Below, piece after piece: positions 56,842 to 64,000 of a stretch of 64,000 nt of DNA. A model generated the notes under the pieces. That model was given only the letters and a program-made list of their open reading frames with translations, searched no databases and was not told where the DNA came from. The stretch is taken from the NCBI GenBank assembly GCA_024760905.1, contig CM045735.1, forward strand, positions 33,009,749 through 33,073,748. Direction: 5' to 3'. A program made the position numbers and the translations under genes. Position 1 is the first letter of the stretch, and each line of letters begins with the position of its first letter. The DNA comes from Plotosus lineatus (lineage: Eukaryota; Chordata; Actinopteri; Siluriformes; Plotosidae).

Positions 56842-58545
56842 GTATTATGCTAGGTTGGATAGTAAGGAGGGAGAAAATGATTTATGCAGGTTGGCACAGC
56901 AGAGAAATAGAGATGGGAAGGACGTGCATCAAGTTAGAGTGATTAAGTACAGAGAGGGAAATGTATTGACTGATGACAGAAGTGTGCTGGAAGATGGAAA
57001 GAGTACTTTGAAGAGCTGATGAATAAGGAAAATGAGAGAGAAAAAAAGAGTAGAAGAGGTGACTGTTGAGGACCAGGAAGTAGCAAAGAGTAGTAAGGGT
57101 GAAGTGAGGAGGGCATTGAAGAGGATGAAGAATGGAAAGGCAGTTGGCCCTGATGACATACCGGTGGAGGTATGGAAGTGTCCAGGAGAGGAAGCAGTAG
57201 ATTTCCTGACAAGAACATTCAACAAGGTCTTAGAGAGTGAGAGGATGCCAGAGGAATGGAGGAGAAGTGTGCTTGTGCCCATTTTTAAGAACAAGGGAGA
57301 CTTGCAGAGTTGTGGCAACTACAGAGGGATAAAGTTGATGAGCCATACAATGAAGTTATGGGAAAGAATAGGGGAAGCTAGACCAAGGGCAGAGGTCAGC
57401 ATTTGTGAACAACAGTTTGGTTTCATGCCAAGAAAGAGCACCACAGATGCAGTGTTTGCTTTGAGGATGTTAATAGAGAAGTACAGAGAAGGTCAGAGGG
57501 AGCTACATTGTGCCTTTGTGGATCTGGAGAAAGCATATGACAGAGTGCCAAGAGAAGAACTGTGGTCTTGCATGAGGAAGTCTGGAGTGGCAGTGAAGTA
57601 TGTTAGAGTGGTGCAGGACATGTATGGGAGATGTAAGACAGTGGTGAGATTTGCTGTTGGCGTGACCGAAGAATTCAAGGTGGAGGTGGGACTGCATCAA
57701 GGATCAGCTCTGAGCCCCTTCTTGTTTGCTATGGTGATTGACAGGCTGACAGATGAGGTTAGACAAGAATCTCCATGGACTATAATGTTTGCAGATGACA
57801 TTGTGATCTGTAGTGAGAGCAGTGAGAACAAGTGGAGGAGTATCTAGAGATGTGGAGGTATGCCCTGGAAAGGAGAGGAATGAAGGTTAGCCTCAGTAAG
57901 ACAGAATACATGTGTGTGAATGAGAAGGACTCAAGAGGAACAGTGAGGTTACAGGGGGCAGAGATAAAGAAGGTAGAGGATTTTAAGTACTGAGGCTGAA
58001 CAATCCAGAGCAATGGACAGTGCGGAAAAGAGGTGAAGAGGCATGTGCAGGCTGATTGGAATGGCTTTAGAAAAGTGTCCGGTGTGATGTGTGATAGGAG
58101 AGTATCAGCAAGAATGAAAGGAAAAGTGTACAAGACGGTGATGAGGACAGCGATGTTGTATGGTTTAGAAACAGTGGCGCCGAGGAAAAGACAGGAGGCA
58201 GAGCTGAAGGTAGCGGAGATGAAAATGTTGAGGTTCTCTTTGGGAGTAACGAGGATGGATAGGATCAGAAATGGGTACATCAGAGGGCCAGCCCATGTAA
58301 GACGTTTTGGAGACAAAGTTAGAGAGGCTAGATTGAGATGGTTTGGACATGTACAGAGGAGAGATAGTGAATATATTGGTAGTAGGATGCTGAGGTTGGA
58401 ACTACCAGGCAGAAGGCTTCAAGGAAGACCAAAGAGATTTATGGATGTGATGAAGGAAGACATTGAAGGTCGTAGCGTAAGAGAAGAAGATTCACAACCC
58501 CTGAAGGGAACAGCCGAAAAGAAAAGAAGAAGAAGAGAAGAAGAT
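56842..58545 (+). mobile_element. 5'-truncated RTE-clade LINE in host intron
   Basis: Same family as 22137-25296, opposite orientation. It begins in the linker (YARLDSKEGENDL) and runs to the 3' tail (GAAGGGAACAGCCGAAAAG, then (AAG)n). It lies in the intron between exons C and D, in the sense direction of the host gene. No clear target duplication. Confidence 0.88.
57032..58500 (+). pseudogene. RTE LINE reverse transcriptase, truncated copy
   Basis: 57032-57847 is open: KAVGPDDIPVEVWKCPGEEA, EQQFGFMPRKSTTDAVFALR, AFVDLEKAYDRVPREELWSC, GLHQGSALSPFLFAMVIDRL, IMFADDIVICSESSE. A frameshift follows at about 57835 and a TGA sits where YLG would be (about 57990). The thumb resumes at 58033 (ADWNGFRKVSGVMCDRRVSA, LRWFGHVQRRDSEYIGSRML). 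The FADD pair is intact but the gene is broken. Confidence 0.87.
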
Positions 58546-58553
58546 GACAGAAT

Positions 58554-58931
58554 CTTGTTTCAGCAGTGTGTGGCAGTGGTGGCCTGGTGGTATAGGGCGC
58601 TGGATCACTGATCCTAAGGTTGGGAGTTTGAGTCCCACTCTCCACAAGGTTGTCACTGTCCCCCTTCCAGTGCAGCTAACTGGATTATCAAAGGTTGGCC
58701 ATGACGCTCACTGTCTATGGTGAGAGATTCATGTAAAAGTACCATTGCTGACTTTCGTAAAGAGTAGCTGCATAGCCATCAGCTTGTTTCTACCCCTTGC
58801 TAAAGGGTTGTGTCAGGAAGGGCATCCGACGTAAAAACCTATGCCAAGTCAAACATGCGAATCAGATGATTCACTGTGGTGACCCCTGAAAAAAGCGAAA
58901 GGAGAAGAAGAAGACTTGTTTCAGCAGTGTG
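58554..58931 (+). mobile_element. SINE family 1 (RTE-linked), complete, with 18-bp target duplication
   Basis: The SINE proper is 58572-58913, between perfect direct repeats CTTGTTTCAGCAGTGTGT (58554-58571 and 58914-58931). A box TGGCCTGGTGG, B box GAGTTTGAGTCCC, body AGTGCAGCTAACTGGATTAT. The RTE 5' match is GTGTCAGGAAGGGCATCCGA and ATGCGAATCA; the RTE 3' match is GGTGACCCCTGAAAAAAGCG, then (AAG)n. It inserted about 10 bp beyond the tail of the RTE copy just upstream. Confidence 0.93.
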
Positions 58932-59407
58932 TTTGTGCCCACTCAGGAACCCTTCGTAATTTTTGTCTGAATGGTGATGGTGGTGCCATATTGGAGCAAG
59001 AACTACTTTTATTCCTGGTGTTTAGGACTTCTTAGCTATTTCTGGCAGTTACCGTAGAGAGTTTTCCAGTGTGAGCGCCATATTGCTACGCAGGATCACT
59101 GTTTAATAAATTTAATTAACTGTCTATTAAACATTTCTTTAAAAACTTAAAACAGTTACCCGCCAAAATGGTGTGTAGTTCACCCAGAGCATTAATGTGA
59201 ATAGTGAGGAAAAACTGCTGAAAATGACTGAGGGACTCCTGGTTGGTTTTGTGCGTTCATAAAAAAAATTTAATTAATTAATTAATTAACTGATTCGGTC
59301 ACTTAAATATTTTACTTTAACTATTTAATGTATTTTATTTGTTTGAAGAACATTATTGGCAATCTGTCTGGAATTTTTCTTGAAATGTAGATTGGTGTGT
59401 TTCTCAG

Positions 59408-59770
59408 GAAACAGACAGCAAAGACATGTTGTGTAGCTCAAAAAACACTGCCGTACTTTCAAATGGACATATCAACATAACAACCGGTGACCCCGATGAC
59501 GAGAAGAAGAACTGGCGAGCTAATATGAAGGCATCATTTAAGAAAGCCACTAGTCTCACACGATCAGGAAGCGTGAAACACCTCATCCACAAGTTCTCTG
59601 TTTCTGAGAGCAGTGGGCAAACTTCACGTCAAGCTTCTCCAACCCAACAAGGAGAAGACAGGACAGAAAATGCAAAAGCGAGTGAAATTCCTGCTGTAAG
59701 AGTAACATCTCCATCAGGAGAGTCAAAGAACTTTTCGAGTGGCCCCAAAACACACTCGCAGTCGGGTCGG
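59408..59770 (+). CDS. Exon D of unidentified coiled-coil protein gene
   Basis: 121 codons starting ETDSKDMLCSSKN. It holds the charged segment DEKKNWRANMKASFKKATS, then LTRSGSVKHLIHKFSVSES, followed by a Ser/Thr/Pro-rich tail (TSRQASPTQQGEDRTEN, RVTSPSGES). Acceptor GTGTTTCTCAG|GAA; donor CGG|GTAAGT; phase 0 at both ends. The GSVKxLIxKF motif after a coiled coil faintly recalls the linker of cytospin-type proteins, but there is not enough to claim homology. Probably intracellular: no signal peptide or membrane segment. Confidence 0.87.
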
Positions 59771-60328
59771 GTAAGTGTGTGTGAAGTCTGCCGTACTCGC
59801 CCAGAAGATTTGTATTCACGCCGCATGCAAGATTCGCATAATTTCTCACTTTGAGTCACATGCTTGACCTGTACACTGGTCATCAATGTCACTTGTGTGT
59901 GAATGCATTTGCACTGCTCATCACCACACCACTAACCTTCTTGTGCCAGGAGTGTGTTTTTAAATCACATGTTCATTGTTTATTACTCGGATATTGATGT
60001 ACGTCTTTCACTGCATGGGTATGTTCATGTCTGGAATATTTGTGTGTCTCCTTCAGGACGTCAATGAGTTTTAATTTAAATGGAGCTTGATCACAACACA
60101 GATTCCTGTGCTAATTTGCTTATTTAATCCACTATATGCTACAATTTGTCTAAAATTCAGCAGAGCTTGGCTTTACTTGCACATGTTTTTAGTGCATGCT
60201 TCTGCAATTGGTTTGCTCGGTCAGTGTCAGCACACAGACTCTTGAACATGCAAAACTGCATTTCTACTATTAGATCTCCAATGACGCATCTCTCCCTCTT
60301 GTCTCTCTCTGAATTTCTTTTCGACCAG

Positions 60329-60559
60329 GAAAATGAACCAGCAAGCCCCGAGTCTGAGGAGGAGCCACTCACCCCTAAAGCACCCAACAACCCAAAGTAC
60401 CAGATGTTCCTAGGGACTGATACAGTCAGAAATGGTGCTAGCGGACCAGGTGGACCCAGTGATACCAGCCCTGGTGCCAATGGAACCCAATCTAGTTTGA
60501 CTCACTGGAAATCAATGGAGTCATTGCCTGTGCGGGACTGGGACAGTAGTCCCAACAGG
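60329..60559 (+). CDS. Exon E of unidentified coiled-coil protein gene
   Basis: 77 codons: acidic/Pro-rich ENEPASPESEEEPLTPKAPN, then NPKYQMFLGTDTVRNGASGP, a Gly/Ser stretch, and LTHWKSMESLPVRDWDSSPN ending in Arg. Acceptor TTTCTTTTCGACCAG|GAA; donor AACAGG|GTGAGG; phase 0 both ends. Several Ser-Pro/Thr-Pro sites. Low sequence complexity suggests disorder. Confidence 0.85.
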
Positions 60560-60912
60560 GTGAGGCAGGCAGGCTTTTAGATTTTTTAATAATTACTATT
60601 ATTTCTGACGACGTATAACCTTAGCGTAACTTTATATCTGATTAAAAAATATCCGTTTAAAATATTCTGCTTTAATTTTTAATGAAAAAAAAAGAAAATG
60701 AAGTGGTGTTGAGAATGTTGCATTGTGTTCTTATTGTCCGCTTTATCTGTTTTGTTCCCATTCCTGCTCCCTTTTTCTGTTTACTGAAATTTATTTATTT
60801 ATTTTACTGAAAGCAAACCACCATGTTATACAACGTCATAGTCCCCTGTTCACCACATGAGATTTGCTGCTTGTTTAACTGAGAATAAGAGTTTGTTTGT
60901 CTCCTCTTACAG

Positions 60913-61008
60913 ATTGGCAGCGCTGAGGTTCGTCCCAAAATATTTAACAGCCCTTACGCAACCCTCTCATTGGACTACAATCCTGTGAGCCGAATGTCTG
61001 AATACAAG
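60913..61008 (+). CDS. Exon F of unidentified coiled-coil protein gene
   Basis: 32 codons: IGSAEVRPKIFNSPYATLSL then DYNPVSRMSEYK. Acceptor CTCCTCTTACAG|ATT is strong; donor TACAAG|GTGCTT is weaker but has GT. Phase 0 at both ends, a multiple of three, so it could be a cassette exon. Confidence 0.82.
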
Positions 61009-61084
61009 GTGCTTGTGTTTGTTGTCTTTTATATTTTTTGATTATGATATTTTCAAATGTACTAGCACTGGAAATATACACTTG

Positions 61085-61945
61085 TGTTCAAAATAATCGC
61101 AGTTTGTTTAAAAAAAAGTGAATAAAGTTCAAAATCCTTAAAATAGCTTTGATTTATATACACGACAATGCAACTGGAACACGACACATTCCATGCCAAG
61201 TCAAAACATGAAGAAAAATATATAAAATTTGTGTTATTCCTTTAAATAAATTGAAGAAAAGTGAATATTCGACTGTTATAAAAATTTAAACGGTGTCTCT
61301 ATTTCTTCTTTACAAACTCAAACATTCACTGTATAAACTGAAACATGCAAGATTTAGTTTTTCTTTGAATCACTGAACTAATATTTAGTTGTATAACCAC
61401 TCTTTGTGAGAGCTGCTGCACATTCGTGTTGCATGGAGTCAACCAAAGTCTGCCACCTGTGAGCAGGTTTTCCATCCCAGGGTGATTGGACTACATTCCA
61501 CAGGTGTTCTGTGTTTCTTCAAACTGCATTTTTGATGTCACTCCACAAGTTTTCTATAGGACTGAGATCTGGGGATTGGGCCGGTCACTCCATAACATCA
61601 ATCTTATTGGTCCAGAACCAAGATAGCACCTGTTTACTGGTGTTTTTGGGGGTTGTGGTCTTATTGGAACACCCATGTCAAGGACATTTCCTCTGGTTGC
61701 CATTTAGAGCATTTGTGATCATTTTGGCTGAGCAGCCGATCATTTTCTGTACTTCTTTATATGTACTATATAAGTCCGGAATGACTCATTTTCCTCAAAA
61801 TTTCAGAGACAAATTCTGTATAACCATCATGTACAGCATTTGCTGCCTTCCCTAATTAAATAATGGCAATAATTGGAAACTGTTTTTTAAAGAATCAATG
61901 ACAACACTAACTGACCTGTACGCTGCTATTATTTTGAAGAAAATT
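61085..61945 (-). mobile_element. Internally deleted Tc1-like transposon in host intron
   Basis: Inverted termini TTCAAAATAATCGCAG (61087-61102) and CTGCTATTATTTTGAA (61923-61938), the same family as 39.54 kb. The minus strand shows pieces of the same transposase gene (GGGTGTTCCAATAAGACCAC near 61660; DLNP-type region near 61555-61590) without an open frame. About 850 bp, so roughly half of the gene is lost. Confidence 0.8.
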
Positions 61946-62202
61946 TTCCATTTGTGTGTATAAAGTTTATAGTGCTATGGTTGGTACCTCTGCAACGAAA
62001 CTGCTGCTCCATAAGGAATGCTGGTTTAAATAATTTACATATAATCTAAGAAATCTTGTGTTTAATTTTTTTTTTTTTTTTGAAAGTGGATTATATGTAA
62101 ATTAGGAAACTGATGTATATTGCCACCTAATTCACACCATAATAAAATTGGATAACTATACCTGATGCATACTACAAAGATTAATAAAGATTTGTGCATT
62201 AG

Positions 62203-62337
62203 ATGCCCGAGAGGAGGTCTCCAACACTGTCTGAGATGAATTTACTCTCTGTTAACCGAAGCTCAAGTCCTGTGAACATCCTTAATGCTCCCCGTGGACG
62301 ATACTCTGTTTATGACTCTCTCAACCGGAGACAAGCG
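62203..62337 (+). CDS. Exon G of unidentified coiled-coil protein gene (last in window)
   Basis: 45 codons: MPERRSPTLSEMNLLSVNRS, SSPVNILNAPRGRYSVYDSL, NRRQA. Acceptor TTTGTGCATTAG|ATG; donor GCG|GTAAGA is strong, so the gene continues beyond. Phase 0 at both ends. The ATG at its first position is in frame with the upstream exons and need not be a start. Confidence 0.83.
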
Positions 62338-62511
62338 GTAAGAACTTTTGCTTTGTGAGTACATAACCTGTGTAATATCAAATAGTACAGAAATATATAA
62401 AGTACATTCATTACAAATATTTCACTGAGATGATGAGAGTTTATGGGAAATGGGTATAATAAGTAAATAATAACAATTCTTAACAGTTATTGGTATTAAT
62501 TGTTTGTGTGT

Positions 62512-62788
62512 ACACTACATAGAGATAAAGATTTCCTTTCGGCTTTTTCCCTTTATTCGGGGTCACCACAGCGAATGATTCGCATGTTTGATTTGGCATT
62601 ATGTCGGATGCCCTTTCTGACATAACCCTTTAGCAAGGGACAGAAACACGCTGACGGCTTTGCAGCTACTCTTGTCGAAAGTCAGCAATGGTTCTTTTTA
62701 CATGAACCTCTCACCACAGACAGTGAGAGACATGGCCGGCCTTTGATAACCCAGTTAGCTGCGCTGGGGGTCTGTAAACACTACACAG
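62512..62788 (-). mobile_element. SINE family 1 (RTE-linked), 5'-truncated, with 11-bp target duplication
   Basis: The SINE proper is 62523-62777, between ACACTACATAG (62512-62522) and ACACTACACAG (62778-62788), 10 of 11 identical. It has the RTE-derived 3' tail (CTTTCGGCTTTTTCCCTTTA) and the RTE 5'-derived part, then the body up to CCCAGTTAGCTGCGCTGGGG. The tRNA head is absent, as expected for incomplete reverse transcription. Confidence 0.88.
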
Positions 62789-62884
62789 TAATGTAAGAAA
62801 GGCAATCTAAAGGTTTTTATAGTTTATTATAAAATTTTTAAGGTGTGACCGTGTTCACAATTATGGTGGCATTATGGGGTGTGG

Positions 62885-63268
62885 GTGTGTTATTCATTCA
62901 TTCATTTTCTGAACCATTTGATCCTAATGAGGGTCTCAGAGATGGCAGAGTACACCCTGGACATCTCACTAGGCCATCGCAGGGCAGAAACATGCTGATG
63001 GCTATGCCGTTACTCTTGATGAAAGTCAGTATTGGTTCTTTTACAGCCTCTCACCATAAACAAGTGAGATTTTAGACCTGTACACTGTATGGTTGTAGGG
63101 AGTGTGGAGGCTATTTTAGCCGACTCTGAACAAAGGTGGGGTATACCCTAAACAGCTCACCAGACTATCACAAGGCAAAACACTTAGACTCACACCTAGG
63201 ATTAATTAGGAACAGTCAGTAAGCCTAATGTGCATGCATGTGAACTGTTGAGAGAAAACCTGGAGAAA
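62885..63268 (-). mobile_element. Composite SINE fragment ending at a LINE junction
   Basis: Family 2 3' end (GAACCATTTGATCCTAATGA), a family 1 body piece (GAAAGTCAGTATTGGTTCTT), then family 2 again (AACAGCTCACCAGACTATCA, GACTCACACCTAGGATTAA). At about 63265 it passes directly into RTE LINE sequence. Confidence 0.6.
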
Positions 63269-64000
63269 CTGCAACATTTTCATGTCTGCTACCTCCAGCT
63301 CTGCCTCCTGTTTTTCCCCAGGGCCATTGTTTCTAAACCATACAACATCACTGGCCTCAACACCGTCTTGTGCACTTTTCTTTTCTTTCTTGCCGATACC
63401 TTCCTATCACACATCACAACGGACACTTTTCTCCAACCATTCCAACCTGCCTGCACACGCTTCTTTCCCTCTTTTCCACACTCTCCACTTCTCTGGATTG
63501 TTTAGCTGAAGTACTTAAAATCCTCCACCTTCCTTATCTCTGCTTCCTGTAACCTCATCCGTTCCTCTTGGGTCCTTGTCGTTCACAAACGTGTATTCTG
63601 TTTTACTGAGGCTAACCTTCATTCCTCTCCATTCCAGGGCATACCTCCACCTCTCTAGATTTTCCTGGATTTGTTCTCTGCTCTCACTATAGATCACAAT
63701 TCCAGCTGCAAACATCATAGTCCATGGAGATTCTTGTCTAACCTTGTCTGTCAGCCTGTCCATCACCATAGCAAACAAGAAGGGGCTTAGAACTGATTCT
63801 TGATGCAGTCCCACCTCCACCTTGAACTCTTCTGTCACACCACTGTCTTACATCTCTCATACATGTCCTGCACCACTCTAACATACTTTTCTGCCACTCC
63901 AGACGTCCTCATGCAATACCACAGTTTCTCTCTCGGCACCTTGTCATATGCTTTCTTCAGATCCACAAAGGCACAATGCAGCTCCTTCTGACCTTCTCTG
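63269..64000 (-). mobile_element. RTE-clade LINE fragment, 3' end missing, cut by window end
   Basis: Minus-strand RT thumb and palm: VEVGLHQESVLSPFLFAMVM, DRLTDKVRQESPWTMMFAAG (the catalytic FADD is FAAG here, so it is dead), RRGMKVSL-like region, and thumb remnants to 63280. It lacks the last third of the RT gene and the 3' tail, which LINE insertion normally preserves, so the copy was cut by a later rearrangement. Continues past 64000. Confidence 0.85.

Noticed and set aside
20878..58650. tRNA genes suggested by A-box and B-box motifs (20.88, 30.34, 58.57 kb and others)
   Set aside because: Each is the head of a SINE with a continuing body and LINE-like tail, and no clean cloverleaf with paired acceptor stem was seen.

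Overview
The window looks like a piece of a teleost fish chromosome: intron-rich, AT-rich, full of (CA)n/(TG)n microsatellites, with Tc1/mariner and Tigger/pogo DNA transposons, RTE- and L2-type LINEs and two families of tRNA-derived fish SINEs. There is no bacterial, phage or plasmid architecture. I cannot place it below teleost level from the sequence alone.

Layout. 1-8.2 kb: non-coding sequence with a decayed mariner transposase, decayed Tc1 elements, SINEs and a possible poly(A) signal at 4314. 8.2-12.3 kb: a large minisatellite (about 31-bp unit, with higher-order repeats), interrupted by an L2 LINE fragment. 12.43-12.65 kb: a CpG-rich, promoter-like segment ending in a plausible splice donor. 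12.7-34 kb: apparently intronic or intergenic DNA holding two RTE-clade LINEs in a row (22.1-28.8 kb, minus strand; the first nearly intact with target-site duplications), SINEs and Tigger/pogo-type MITEs. 34-62.4 kb: exons of one plus-strand gene, with an unassigned full-length LINE (44.77-48.07 kb), a truncated RTE copy, more SINEs and Tc1 copies in its introns. 62.5-64 kb: SINEs and another RTE fragment cut by the window end.

The host gene. Seven exons (43450-43571, 52539-52641, 53038-53253, 59408-59770, 60329-60559, 60913-61008, 62203-62337) have good acceptors and donors and exactly compatible phases. Together they give 422 uninterrupted codons: a predicted coiled-coil N-terminal part followed by a Ser/Pro-rich, presumably disordered part. 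An eighth, less certain exon (34566-34709) fits in phase upstream. The gene continues past the window; I do not recognise it. The CpG-rich segment at 12.5 kb could be its first exon, but that is inference.

How the mobile elements relate. The main SINE family is built from a tRNA-like head plus pieces matching both the 5' end and the 3' tail of the RTE LINEs in this same window, so the LINE probably supplied its retrotransposition machinery. The LINE at 44.77-48.07 kb begins with sequence that folds on paper into the P1/P2/P3 topology of an HDV-like self-cleaving ribozyme. This is the most interesting single observation here.
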